Assembly: GCF_001424265.1 (NCBI RefSeq)
Contig: NZ_LMOV01000027.1
Location: 1-64,000, forward strand
DNA length: 64,000 nucleotides
Origin: Acidovorax sp. Leaf160
GTDB taxonomy: Bacteria > Pseudomonadota > Gammaproteobacteria > Burkholderiales > Burkholderiaceae_C
Direction: 5' to 3'
Part shown: positions 34,980 through 43,761 of the stretch, one piece after another
Layout: each line of letters opens with the position of its first letter
Numbering within the stretch: position 1 is the first letter of the stretch
The notes under the pieces: generated by a model
What the model saw: only the letters and a program-made list of their open reading frames with translations
What the model was told of the DNA's origin: nothing
Databases searched by the model: none
Position numbers and translations under genes: made by a program

Positions 34980-35765
34980 ATGGCTCTTCTTCCCCACTTC
35001 ACCACCCTCGGCTCCGGCCCGACCGTCCTCATGCTGCACGACGCGGACGGCAGCCATCTCAGCTTCGCTCCCCAGGTCGAAACCCTCGCCAGCGCCGGCT
35101 ACCGCGCCGTCGCGTGGGACATGCCCGGCTACGGCCACAGCGCGCCCATCGAACCCTATGGCTTCATGGGCCTGGCGCAAAGCTGCACGCGGCTGATGGA
35201 GGCGCTGCAGGGCGGCGCCGTCACGCTGGTCGGCCACGGCCTGGGCGCCATGCTGGCGCTGGAAGTCGCCCTGCGCCAGCCGAAGCTGGTGCGCCAGCTG
35301 GTGCTGTGCGCCGGCGGCCGGGCGCTCGACGCCGCCAGCGAGGCGGCCTGGGTGGCGCCGCGCCTGGCCGCGCTGGAGTCGGGCCAGGGGATGGACGCCA
35401 TCGCCCAGAGCCTCGTGCCGCGCTACATCGGCACCGGGTCGCTGCCCGAGGGCGTGCGGCTGGCCAGCCACGCGCTGAGCCAGGTGAATCCGTCGGCCTG
35501 GCGGCGCGCGCTGCAGGCCCTGCCGACCTTCTCGCGCGGCGCTGCCGAACTGGCCAGGGTGCAGGTACCCGTGCTGATCGTCGGCGGCGCGCAGGACCGC
35601 TGCACTCCGCCCGAAGCCCTGCAGGCGCTGGCCCATGTGCTGCCCGATGCGCGCCATCTGTCGCTGCCCACCATCGGCCACTGGCCGCAGCTGGAAGACC
35701 CCGAGAGCTTCGATGGCGCACTGCTCGACTTCCTGGCCGAATCGTCGGGCCGGGTGCTGCACTGA
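34980..35765 (+). CDS. Alpha/beta-hydrolase fold protein with Gly in place of the nucleophile
   Basis: 261 residues with a full alpha/beta-hydrolase fold: oxyanion segment TVLMLHDADGSHLSF, acid in GGAQDRCTP and catalytic-type His in TIGHWPQLEDP. The nucleophile elbow, normally G-x-S-x-G, reads GHGLG, so position 87 is Gly rather than Ser. The remaining triad residues are kept. It may be a non-catalytic binding protein or use an unusual mechanism; sequencing error (one base, AGC to GGC) is also possible. No signal peptide. Its TGA overlaps the next ATG by one base, so it is coupled to the M14 peptidase. Confidence 0.82.
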   Translation: MALLPHFTTLGSGPTVLMLHDADGSHLSFAPQVETLASAGYRAVAWDMPGYGHSAPIEPYGFMGLAQSCTRLMEALQGGAVTLVGHGLGAMLALEVALRQPKLVRQLVLCAGGRALDAASEAAWVAPRLAALESGQGMDAIAQSLVPRYIGTGSLPEGVRLASHALSQVNPSAWRRALQALPTFSRGAAELARVQVPVLIVGGAQDRCTPPEALQALAHVLPDARHLSLPTIGHWPQLEDPESFDGALLDFLAESSGRVLH

Positions 35766-37009
35766 TGCGGCCGGGCGAGGTGTCGGCGGCGCCAGCCGCT
35801 GGTGGTGGTGCGCCACGCGGTGAGCACGCGCCGCTCGCCGCGCCGCCGTCCGCAAGGCGCTGGGCCGGGCCCGCAGCGGCCGCCGTGGCCGCGATCGCGC
35901 TGGCCTGGGGCGGCTGGCAGCTGCGGCCATCGCTGCAGGACGGGCAGGGCACCACGCGCGGGCCCTTGGGCGCCGCGCTGTTCGCCGAAGGGGCGGACGC
36001 GCCACTGCAACTGCTCGGCCCCCGCGCCTTGCCCCAAACCGCCACAGTCGCAGCTGCAGTCGCAGCCCCCGCCTCGATGGCGAACGCGCAGCCGCCCGGA
36101 ACAGGCGGCCGGAGCCTGACGCCGAAGCGGGCGGACAGCGCCGCGCGCCCGGCGCAGCCGCTGCAGGCCGCGTCGCCCGAGGCCGCAGCCGCCGCCTGCC
36201 AGCGCTTTCTCAAGCGCCTGCCCACCATCGACGCGGCGACCTGCGCCGCCACGCGGCTGGCCGACAGCGGTGCCGCGTCGGTCCAGGGCACGCCGCTCTA
36301 CTGGCGCGATGTGGGCCCGCCGGCAACGCCTCCGGCCAGCGCCCGCGCCGGCGGGGCCGCCGAACCGCTCCGGGTGCTGGTGGTCGGCGCCATGCACGGC
36401 GACGAGCTGACGTCGGCCGCGCTCGCACTGCGGTGGGTGACCCTGGCCGAAAGGCAGGTGGGCGATGCGTCGTCCACGCTGCCAATGCACTGGCGCTTCA
36501 TTCCCATCCTGAATCCGGACGGCCTCCTCGCCCGGCAGCCCACGCGCGTGAATGCGCGCGGCGTGGATCTGAATCGCAACTTCCCCACGCCGAACTGGGA
36601 GCGCGACGCGCCCATCTACTGGGAAAAGCGCACCCGCCGCGACCCGCGCCGCTGGCCCGGGCCCGAGCCCCTGTCCGAGCCGGAATCGCGTTTTCTCTAC
36701 GACCAGATGGAACAGTTCGCCCCTGACCTGGTGGTGAGCATCCATGCGCCGTACGGCGTGCTCGACTACGACGGCCCGGTGCCCCCGCCCAGCCGCCTCG
36801 GCCGGCTGCGCCTGGACCAGCTGGGCATCTTCCCGGGCTCGCTGGGCCACTACGGCAGCGTGCGCCAGGGCATGCCGGTGGTGACCATCGAGCTGCAGCA
36901 CGAGCTGCGCATGCCCGAGGAAGAGCAGGTGCGCCAGATGTGGCGCGACCTGCTGCGCTGGATGGGCACGCATCTGGCGCGCGACGGCACCGGTCGCACG
37001 GCGTCCTGA
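35765..37009 (+). CDS. M14-family zinc carboxypeptidase, MpaA-like, membrane-anchored
   Basis: 414 residues. An N-terminal membrane segment (AAAAVAAIALAWGGW, about 40-55) then a 120-residue low-complexity linker, then the peptidase. Zinc ligands His211 and Glu214 (AMHGDE), His327 (SIHAPYG), the substrate-binding NARGVDLNRNFP and catalytic Glu376 (VTIELQHEL) are all present. The sequence pattern resembles murein tripeptide amidase MpaA, but the anchor would put the domain in the periplasm, where it could trim peptidoglycan peptides (inference). Coupled to the preceding gene. Confidence 0.85.
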   Translation: MRPGEVSAAPAAGGGAPRGEHAPLAAPPSARRWAGPAAAAVAAIALAWGGWQLRPSLQDGQGTTRGPLGAALFAEGADAPLQLLGPRALPQTATVAAAVAAPASMANAQPPGTGGRSLTPKRADSAARPAQPLQAASPEAAAAACQRFLKRLPTIDAATCAATRLADSGAASVQGTPLYWRDVGPPATPPASARAGGAAEPLRVLVVGAMHGDELTSAALALRWVTLAERQVGDASSTLPMHWRFIPILNPDGLLARQPTRVNARGVDLNRNFPTPNWERDAPIYWEKRTRRDPRRWPGPEPLSEPESRFLYDQMEQFAPDLVVSIHAPYGVLDYDGPVPPPSRLGRLRLDQLGIFPGSLGHYGSVRQGMPVVTIELQHELRMPEEEQVRQMWRDLLRWMGTHLARDGTGRTAS

Positions 37010-37348
37010 TCCGGTGGGGGCGGGGCCCGCGCGGGCCCCTGCCTGGGCCTGTGGCGATTTCCGGTGGCCACATGACGGTGCCAATCAGCGCTGGATTTCT
37101 TCGCCATTGCACAGCGCGCAGGATCTGCACGCTGCATTCGACGAATAACGGTGGATGTCTAACGCTTAACGCTTGGCGATTAATGCATCCGGCCATCGCG
37201 GAGCGCGATTATCTGTAAATCAAGGTTGTTCAATCATTGTTTGCAATCTGGCTTGATTGTGAATAATCCATAACGCTGGAAAAGCGCTACATCAAAATAC
37301 ATCGCGACACAACAAAATCGTCCGCATTCATACGCCGGGAGAATTTCC
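37010..37348. promoter_or_regulatory. A+T-rich leader of the IPTL-CTERM gene
   Basis: About 250 bp (37090-37345) are much richer in A+T than the surroundings, with runs such as TTGATTGTGAATAATCC and CATCAAAATACATC. It probably holds the promoter; GGGAGA at about 37338 is the ribosome-binding site. No gene fits. An H-NS-type protein is encoded 1.6 kb away, and such DNA is what those proteins bind. Confidence 0.55.
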
Positions 37349-38839
37349 ATGGATATGCGGACGGTTTTGCCATGTCGCTACCGCGTGCTGGCTTGGGCGG
37401 CGCTGGGCATTTTCAGTTCGGCCGGCGCATGGGCCGCGGCCGGCGCGCCGCTGCCCCGGTGCGCGGCCGGTTCGGACTCGTTCTACCTGATGCGCTACAT
37501 CGAGCCTGGAACCCCGGACACGGCGCCCCAGACCATTCTGCAGCTGTCCACCGTGCCCCCGAACGCCGGGGACCCCGTCGCCAGCACCGTGGTCTGGAGC
37601 GGACAGACCGCGCCCACTCCGTCGCCCCGGGACCTGTCGCGCAACGCGGGCGCGACGGTGGCGGCGGGCATGGGCAAAGACGGGTATATCTATGCGATGC
37701 GGGCTATCGGCATCAACGAACCTGGCTGGGACTTGCAGGGCCGTACCTGGCGAGAGGAATGGAAGACGCACACGCGGCATTATGAAATGCTGCGTTATGG
37801 ACGCGACGGCGTGGATAATCTGGGTATTGTCCGCGGGCTGGGTGTTTATCAAACCGATTCCAGCGACGACGGCACGCGCGTCGATGGTGCGACCGATGCC
37901 CGGCTGGGCCCCAATTTCAATGCCGCCGACATCGACCCCGTCTCTGGCCACATGATTCTGGCCAGCTTCCAACAGGGCGGGGCCTTGAACCAGCTGTTTC
38001 GCATCGACGTCACGCAATCGCCGCCGCAGTATGTGAGCACCATCACGCTGAGCAAGAACATCCCCGGCGCGCAGTCGGGCGACTTCGCCATCGACGCGGC
38101 GGGCCAGTATGCCTACGGAGTCGCCAAGGCGCGGGGCACCTTCGGCAATTCGACCAGCTACCGCATCGAACTCGCCACCGGCGCCGTCACCGACCTGGCG
38201 CCCAACCTGGGCATCTTTCCCTACGGGGCGGCAGCGCGGCTGCCCAGCGGCAAGTTCGCCTTCTACAACACGTTCCAGACGAATGTGATGACCGTGCCCG
38301 GCGGCACGCTGGAGGGCCGGCACTCCACGGAAACCTCCGACGGCAGCGACGGTGCGGCCTGCCTGCCGAAGATCAAGGCACGCCTGGAATGCACGCCCAC
38401 GTCGCTGGTCGATGCGGACGGGAACGTCTCCACCTGCACCGTCACGCTGGATCAGCCCGCTCCTGCCGGCGGCCTGGAAGTCGCCCTGACGTCGCCCACC
38501 GACAACCCGCGCTACAGCACCACCTGCGGCGCTTCCGTCCAGGTGCCGCAGGGCGCCACCTCCGCGCAATGCACGGTGACGGCCACGCCCAATACGACGC
38601 CGGGCGACGGCGAGGTCACGGCGACCGTGGCGCTGGCGACGCCGCCGGCTTCCGGCGACTACGAGCTGGACAGCCCTTCCAGCGCCGACGTGCTCGTGCG
38701 CAACGACGACAAAGATGCCCCTGTCGGTCCGACCAAGAAGACACCGCTGCCCACCCTCGGGGAGTGGGCGGTGATCCTGCTGTCCATGGCGATGGCCGGG
38801 CTGGCGATGCTGCGGCTGCGCCGCACGGCCAAGCCCTGA
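37349..38839 (+). CDS. Secreted protein with IPTL-CTERM sorting signal
   Basis: 496 residues. Signal peptide (about 1-32, cut after AWAAA). The body to about residue 330 is a predicted beta-propeller-like domain with repeated GxxYAxxxxx motifs (GDFAIDAAGQYAYGVA). Then a Cys-containing beta domain with paired CTVT segments. The C-terminus has the sorting signal: LPTLGEWAVILLSMAMAGLA, a membrane segment, and a basic end RLRRTAKP. IPTL-CTERM proteins are thought to be handled by an exosortase-like system and anchored or secreted; no sortase is in this window. Function of the protein unknown. Confidence 0.85.
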   Translation: MDMRTVLPCRYRVLAWAALGIFSSAGAWAAAGAPLPRCAAGSDSFYLMRYIEPGTPDTAPQTILQLSTVPPNAGDPVASTVVWSGQTAPTPSPRDLSRNAGATVAAGMGKDGYIYAMRAIGINEPGWDLQGRTWREEWKTHTRHYEMLRYGRDGVDNLGIVRGLGVYQTDSSDDGTRVDGATDARLGPNFNAADIDPVSGHMILASFQQGGALNQLFRIDVTQSPPQYVSTITLSKNIPGAQSGDFAIDAAGQYAYGVAKARGTFGNSTSYRIELATGAVTDLAPNLGIFPYGAAARLPSGKFAFYNTFQTNVMTVPGGTLEGRHSTETSDGSDGAACLPKIKARLECTPTSLVDADGNVSTCTVTLDQPAPAGGLEVALTSPTDNPRYSTTCGASVQVPQGATSAQCTVTATPNTTPGDGEVTATVALATPPASGDYELDSPSSADVLVRNDDKDAPVGPTKKTPLPTLGEWAVILLSMAMAGLAMLRLRRTAKP

Positions 38840-38973
38840 CGGCTGCAGCAGCGCGCGGTGGGGAGGCCGCCAAGCCGCCTGCCGCCTGCCACCCTGCGCG
38901 GGGGCGAAAGGCCGGTCAGGAAGAAAAGCGCGGTGGCGCCGCAGCCTGGCAGCGCGCCCGGTCGCGCATCGGA

Positions 38974-39333
38974 TCAGCGGCGCTGGTTGCGGTAGGCAGC
39001 AGCTGCCATCTCGGCCAGGAGAGGCGCCTGGCTCGATGGCTCCTGCTTGGGCTTGTCGATCAGGAAATCGTCCCGGTTCCTGCCCTGGATCCAGGCCGGG
39101 GGCTTGCCTCGGCCGGTCCAGGTTGCGCCCGTCTTTTCGTCGAGGTATTTGGCGGCCACCTTCTTGGCGGCCGGTGCCTTCCACGGGAAAACCTGTTGGG
39201 CGGTGAAACCGAAGTCGTCGATCCAGGCATGGATCTGGGCCAGCGCGGCCTTGGACTCCACCGCGCGGGCCTGCGCGATCTGCGCTTCCAGTTCGGCGCG
39301 GGCGGCCAGCAGTTGCTTCAAGTCAGTGGTCAT
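38974..39333 (-). CDS. H-NS-type histone-like nucleoid protein
   Basis: 119 residues. N-terminal coiled-coil dimerisation helix (TDLKQLLAARAELEAQIAQARA), then a linker and the DNA-binding motif TWTGRGKPPAWI, the AT-hook-like signature of H-NS family proteins. A tail of about 30 residues after the motif (IDKPKQEPSSQAPLL) is longer than usual. Silences A+T-rich DNA. It converges with the IPTL-CTERM gene, whose A+T-rich leader is a plausible target (inference). Confidence 0.9.
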   Translation of the reverse strand: MTTDLKQLLAARAELEAQIAQARAVESKAALAQIHAWIDDFGFTAQQVFPWKAPAAKKVAAKYLDEKTGATWTGRGKPPAWIQGRNRDDFLIDKPKQEPSSQAPLLAEMAAAAYRNQRR

Positions 39334-39657
39334 CAGGGGTGAGGAAGAGTTCTCGAAAAACGCGCCGGGCTGCGCGAGCCCCCGGCTCCACCGAGGGCGG
39401 GGAGCGCGTCCGGGCGGGCGCTGCGCCGTTCATGGGCCGGGCATCACGGCTCCAGCCGCTGCGGCACGTCGAAGCGGCGATTATCCCGCCGGCCCATGGG
39501 GCGCGGCATCGCTGGAGCAAAGTCCGCACGGAATGTCCGGGTGTGGGTGCCTGCCTGAATTCCGCAGGCCACCCCACGTCATCTCGCGCCCGCCCACGTC
39601 ACCGGCGGCCACCTGGCTGGCGGATGGACAATCCGGGCAGCTTCCTCGCCCGCCCGT
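39334..39657. other. Gene-free gap between H-NS and PhoD genes
   Basis: 324 bp of divergent intergenic DNA, no credible gene. It must hold two promoters. I see no convincing -35/-10 pair or conserved palindrome. Confidence 0.5.
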
Positions 39658-41322
39658 ATGAGCCAGTCCCTGCACCGCCGTGATCTGATCCGCCTTGCCA
39701 CCGCCGCTGCGGCCGCCGCCCAACTGCCGCGATGGGGCTGGTCGGCCACCTTCCGCCAGCGTGAGCTGTTTCCGCTGGGCGTGGCAAGCGGCGCGCCAGC
39801 CCCTGACGGCTTCGTGCTGTGGACCCGGCTGCTGGCGGGCCCCGTGCCCGGGGCCGCGCTGGCAGCCGCTCCAGGCGAAGCGCCGGCATCCCCCGGCGCC
39901 GACGCCGGGCCCACCGCTTCGCGCGATGCCTTGCCCGACATGCTGACCGTGCGCTGGGAGGTCGCCGAAGACGAGGCGTTCCAGCGCATCGTCCGCCAGG
40001 GCCAGGCGCAGGCGCTGGCCGTGCTGGGGCATGCGGTGCACGTCGAGGTGGCGGGCCTGGCGCCCGGCCGCTGGTACTTCTACCGCTTCATGCACGGCGA
40101 TGCCGTCACCCGCACGGCCCGCACCCGCACCGCGCCGGCCCCGGGCGAGATGCCGCGCAAGACCCGCCTGGCCTTTGCCTCGTGCCAGCGGTGGGAGCAT
40201 GGCCACTATGCCGCCTACCGCCATCTGGTGCAGGAAGACGTGGACCTGGTGCTGTTCCTGGGCGACTACATCTACGAGTACGCACTGCCCCACCGGCCGC
40301 CCGATCCTCCGTTCGTGCGCACCCACGCATTGCCGGTCGCCACCACGCTGCAGGATTACCGCGACCGCTACGTCCTCTACCGCAGCGACGACGCACTGCA
40401 GGCCGCGCACCGCGCCTGTCCCTGGCTCGTGACCTGGGACGACCACGAGGTGCAGAACGACTACGCCGGCCGTGATGGCATGGGCGCGCCTGCCGACTTT
40501 CTGGCGCGGCGCAATGCGGGCTACCAGGCGTTCTACGAGAACATGCCGCTGCGCGCCTCGGTGCTGCGGCGGGGGCTGGCCGGGCTGGGCACCCTGGATG
40601 CGGTGCGCATCCACGACCGGCATGCCTGGGGACGGCTCATGGATTTCCACGTGCTGGACACGCGCCAGTACCGCGACCGGCAGGCCTGCCGCGTTCCGGG
40701 CGGCGCGGCGGAGGGATCTGTGTCGCCCCGGCGCTGTGGCGAGTTGCGTGCACCATCGCGCTCCATGCTGGGCGCCGACCAGGAGCGCTGGCTGGCAGAG
40801 GGGTTGGCGCAGGATGCGGCCGGCGGCGTGCGCTGGAGCGTGATCGCGCAGCAGACGCTGTTCTCGCAGCGCAACACAGCGCAGCCGCCCGCCGAGCGCT
40901 ACAGCACCGACACCTGGGACGGCTATCCCGCCAGCCGCCAGCGCGTGCTGGACGCGGTGCGGGCCGCCGGGCCGCGCAACACCATCTTCCTGGGTGGCGA
41001 CATCCACCAGAACTATGTCTGCCGCGTGCTGGCCGACTTCGCCGATCCCCGGTCGCCGGTGGTGGCCAGCGAGTTCTGCGGCACCTCGGTCACGTCGCTG
41101 AGCCGTGTGCCCCCGGAGCGGGCCGCGGAGATCGTGCGCCGCCAGCCGCACATCCTGCTGGCCCGGCCCGAGCAGCGCGGCTACGGCGTGGCGGAGGTGA
41201 CGCCCGAGCGCTGGACCACCACGCTGCGGGTGGTGGACGACGTGGCACGGCCGGACAGCGGCATCGCCACGCAGGCGCGCTTCATCGTGGACGACGGTGT
41301 GCCGGGGCCGCGCCCGGCGTGA
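39658..41322 (+). CDS. phoD: PhoD-family alkaline phosphatase/phosphodiesterase, Tat-exported
   Basis: 554 residues. Tat signal: RRDLIRLATAAAAAAQ near the N-terminus. The PhoD N-terminal domain (FPLGVASGAPAPDGFVLWTRLL) and catalytic domain with metal motifs are present: GDYIYEYA, WDDHEVQNDY, GGDIHQNYVC. These calcium/iron enzymes release phosphate from diesters and monoesters in the periplasm. No Pho box or phosphate regulator is obvious. Transcribed alone, with dadA following on the other strand 19 bp after the stop. Confidence 0.9.
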   Translation: MSQSLHRRDLIRLATAAAAAAQLPRWGWSATFRQRELFPLGVASGAPAPDGFVLWTRLLAGPVPGAALAAAPGEAPASPGADAGPTASRDALPDMLTVRWEVAEDEAFQRIVRQGQAQALAVLGHAVHVEVAGLAPGRWYFYRFMHGDAVTRTARTRTAPAPGEMPRKTRLAFASCQRWEHGHYAAYRHLVQEDVDLVLFLGDYIYEYALPHRPPDPPFVRTHALPVATTLQDYRDRYVLYRSDDALQAAHRACPWLVTWDDHEVQNDYAGRDGMGAPADFLARRNAGYQAFYENMPLRASVLRRGLAGLGTLDAVRIHDRHAWGRLMDFHVLDTRQYRDRQACRVPGGAAEGSVSPRRCGELRAPSRSMLGADQERWLAEGLAQDAAGGVRWSVIAQQTLFSQRNTAQPPAERYSTDTWDGYPASRQRVLDAVRAAGPRNTIFLGGDIHQNYVCRVLADFADPRSPVVASEFCGTSVTSLSRVPPERAAEIVRRQPHILLARPEQRGYGVAEVTPERWTTTLRVVDDVARPDSGIATQARFIVDDGVPGPRPA

Positions 41323-41341
41323 GAGCCCGGGGCCGTGGCGA

Positions 41342-42688
41342 TCAGGTCGCCAGCGCCGTGGCCGGCGCGCCGCGCCGGGGCGTATCCACGCCCATGAAGC
41401 CGAACGCCATCTCCGGGCGCGCGCCGCTGATCAGCTCGGCCATCGCCTTGCCCGAGCCCGCACCGTGCGTCCAGCCCAGCGTGCCATGGCCGGCGTTGAC
41501 CCAGAGCCGCCCCAGGCGGGTCTTGCCGATGAACGGGATGTTGGTAGGCGTGGCCGGGCGCAGGCCCGTCCAGTACTGCGGGTTGCCGCCTTCCTCGGGC
41601 GTGCGCGTGTCGCATACGCCGGGCAGGATTTCCTCGATGCGGCGCGACAGCATGTGGCAGCGCGCGCGGGCCAGCGGGCTGTCCAGCGACAGGTCGTAGC
41701 CGCCCAGCTCGATGGTGCCGGCCACGCGCAGGAAGTTGCCCAGCCGGCTCATCGCGATCTTCTTGCCATCGTCGATGGTCGAGACCAGGGGTGCGCCCTC
41801 GGGCTTGAGCAGCGGGAAGGTGGCGCTGTAGCCCTTGCCCGGGTAGATCGGCAGGCGCACGCCCACCGTGCGCAGCAGCGGCGCGCTGTAGGAGCCGCAG
41901 GCCACCACGATGGCATCCGCCGTCAGGGTCTTGAGGTCATTCGTGCCCTGGGCGCCCGTATTGCGGGGGGTGACTGCTACTGATTCGATAGCGTCGCCGG
42001 CCTGGTTCAGGCGCACCACGTCGTGGCCGTAGAGGAACTGCACGCCGCGCTCGGCGCAGCGCCGGGCCAGCGCCTGGGTGAAGACACGGGCGTCGCCGCT
42101 CTCGTCGGTGCGGGTGTAGGTGCCGCCGGCGATGCGGTCGCCATAGGCGCGGAACGCCGGCTCGATCTGCAGCAGCTCGTCGCGGCTCACCAAGCGGCGC
42201 TGCACGCCGTGGCGGCGCATCAAGTCCACCGCATGGCCGGCGGCGTCGAACGACGCCTGGTCGGTATAGAAGTGGGCGATGCCGCGCTCCAGCCGGTTGT
42301 ATTCGATGCCGGTGGCGCGCACCACGTCCTTCAGCGCGGCATGGCTGTAGGCGCCCAGCGCTACGATCTGCTGCACGTTCCGCTCGAAGGCCGCGTCATT
42401 GCACTGCGCCAGGAACTTCAGGCACCAGCGCCACTGCTCCAGGTCGAGCTGCGGGCGAAACAGCAGCGGCGCTTCCTTGTCGAACATCCATTTCAGCGCC
42501 TTCCACGGCGCGCTGCGGTTGGCCCAGGGCTCGCAGTAGCTCACCGAGATCTGCGCCGCGTTGGCGAAGCTCGTCTCCAGCGCCGCGTCCGGCTGCCGGT
42601 CGACGACGGTGACTTCGTGGCCGCGCTCGAGCAGATGCCAGGCGGTGGAAATGCCGATGATGCCGGCGCCAAGAACGAGGGTTTTCAT
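41342..42688 (-). CDS. dadA: D-amino acid dehydrogenase small subunit
   Basis: 448 residues, about 15 longer than usual. FAD-binding GAGIIGISTAWHLLERGHEVTVVDR at residues 6-30; typical DadA blocks ANAAQISVSYCEPWANRSAPWK, YPGKGYSATFPL and WVNAGHGTLGWTHGAGSGKAMAELI. The enzyme oxidises D-alanine and other D-amino acids to keto acids, feeding electrons to the respiratory chain at the inner membrane. The extra length comes from residues about 233-249, encoded by a copy of the short hairpin element. It is divergent from a LysR-type gene, a likely regulator. Confidence 0.95.
   Translation of the reverse strand: MKTLVLGAGIIGISTAWHLLERGHEVTVVDRQPDAALETSFANAAQISVSYCEPWANRSAPWKALKWMFDKEAPLLFRPQLDLEQWRWCLKFLAQCNDAAFERNVQQIVALGAYSHAALKDVVRATGIEYNRLERGIAHFYTDQASFDAAGHAVDLMRRHGVQRRLVSRDELLQIEPAFRAYGDRIAGGTYTRTDESGDARVFTQALARRCAERGVQFLYGHDVVRLNQAGDAIESVAVTPRNTGAQGTNDLKTLTADAIVVACGSYSAPLLRTVGVRLPIYPGKGYSATFPLLKPEGAPLVSTIDDGKKIAMSRLGNFLRVAGTIELGGYDLSLDSPLARARCHMLSRRIEEILPGVCDTRTPEEGGNPQYWTGLRPATPTNIPFIGKTRLGRLWVNAGHGTLGWTHGAGSGKAMAELISGARPEMAFGFMGVDTPRRGAPATALAT
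41943..41992 (-). repeat. Short dispersed hairpin element, copy 6, in frame inside dadA
   Basis: Read on the minus strand: GCTAT (41992-41988), 7 nt CGAATCA, GTAGC (41980-41976), 20 nt, GCGCCCAGG from 41955. The left part GCTATCGAATCA is identical to the copy at 52601. It is translated within dadA as a stretch beginning AIESVAVTPRN, at a loop position relative to other DadA proteins. Confidence 0.75.
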
Positions 42689-42778
42689 GGCTGGTCAGTG
42701 TGCTGCGCGCCGGCGGGAAATAAAAGCAAAATTAAACTTGCTCCGATTTCATCAGCCCAACTTATTGAAGAGCCCGCC
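42689..42778. promoter_or_regulatory. Divergent promoter region between dadA and the LysR gene
   Basis: 90 bp, A+T-rich in the middle (GGGAAATAAAAGCAAAATTAA). The gap should hold both promoters and the LysR operator. No single perfect palindrome stands out. Confidence 0.4.
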
Positions 42779-43696
42779 ATGAGCACCTATGACCCCGCCG
42801 CGCTGGAGTGCCTGGCCGCCATCGTGGAAGAGGGCGGTTTCGAGCGTGCCGCACAGCGCTTGAACGTCACCCAGTCGGCCGTGTCGCAGCGGCTGCGCGC
42901 CCTGGAGGCGCAGGTCGGCTCGGTGCTGATCGTGCGCAGCCGGCCGCTACGGCCCACCACGGCCGGCCAGCTGCTGCTCAAGCACACGAAGCAGCTGCGC
43001 CTGCTGCGCGCCGATCTGGAGCGCGACCTGCAGGAGCTGGCGCCCAGCGCCCCGGGCGGCGGGCGCGAGGACGAGCGCATCTCCATCGCCATCAACGCCG
43101 ACAGCATCGCCACCTGGGCGCTGGACGCGCTGCAGGGCCTGGTGCGCGAACGGCTGCCGCTGGAGATCATCGCGGATGACCAGGACTTCACCCAGGAATG
43201 GCTGCGCTCCGGCCAGGTGCTGGGCTGCGTCACCACGCTGGGGAGCGCGCTGCGCGGCTGCAAGGTGGTGCCGCTGGGCGCCATGCGCTATGTGGCCATC
43301 GGAGCGCCCGACCTTGCCTACCGCTACCTGCCCCAGGGTCTCACGGCGTACAACTTCCGCGACGTGCCGTTCATCGCCTTCAATCGCAAGGACGACCTCC
43401 AGGCTGAATTCGTCGCCCGCACATTCGGCCTCAAGCGCGTGGCGCTGAACCACCTGTTCGTGCCCAGCTCCGAGGGCCAGGTGCGCGCCGTGGCGGCTGG
43501 CTGGGGCGTGAGCGTGGTGCCCGAACTGCTGGCCCGCCCGCTCCTGGCCGATGGCCGGCTGGTGGACCTGGCCCCGGGCCAGGCGCTGCCCGTGCAGCTC
43601 TACTGGCACTGCTGGAACCTGGAGTCGGAGGTGCTCGACGCCCTGACCGCCGCCCTGACCGGCGCTGCCGCACGCCAGCTGGCACCGCCGGTGTGA
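42779..43696 (+). CDS. LysR-family regulator, ArgP/LysG-like
   Basis: 305 residues. N-terminal helix-turn-helix (EEGGFERAAQRLNVTQSAVSQRLRALEAQVG, about 18-48). The effector domain carries ISIAINADSIATWALDALQGLV and TQEWLRSGQVLGCVTTLGSALRGCKVVPLG, the ArgP/IciA/LysG pattern. Relatives sense basic amino acids and usually drive a LysE-type exporter; none is adjacent. Here it is divergent from dadA, so it may tune amino-acid oxidation (inference). Confidence 0.88.
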   Translation: MSTYDPAALECLAAIVEEGGFERAAQRLNVTQSAVSQRLRALEAQVGSVLIVRSRPLRPTTAGQLLLKHTKQLRLLRADLERDLQELAPSAPGGGREDERISIAINADSIATWALDALQGLVRERLPLEIIADDQDFTQEWLRSGQVLGCVTTLGSALRGCKVVPLGAMRYVAIGAPDLAYRYLPQGLTAYNFRDVPFIAFNRKDDLQAEFVARTFGLKRVALNHLFVPSSEGQVRAVAAGWGVSVVPELLARPLLADGRLVDLAPGQALPVQLYWHCWNLESEVLDALTAALTGAAARQLAPPV

Positions 43697-43761
43697 CCGC
43701 GATTCCGCGTGCGGCCTGCCCGCCGTGCGCGCAGCTGTCTCCCGGGTGCAACAAAATGTAT

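Noticed and set aside
38840-38973. Terminator between the CTERM and H-NS-type genes
   Set aside because: Only weak G+C pairing and no T run in either direction.
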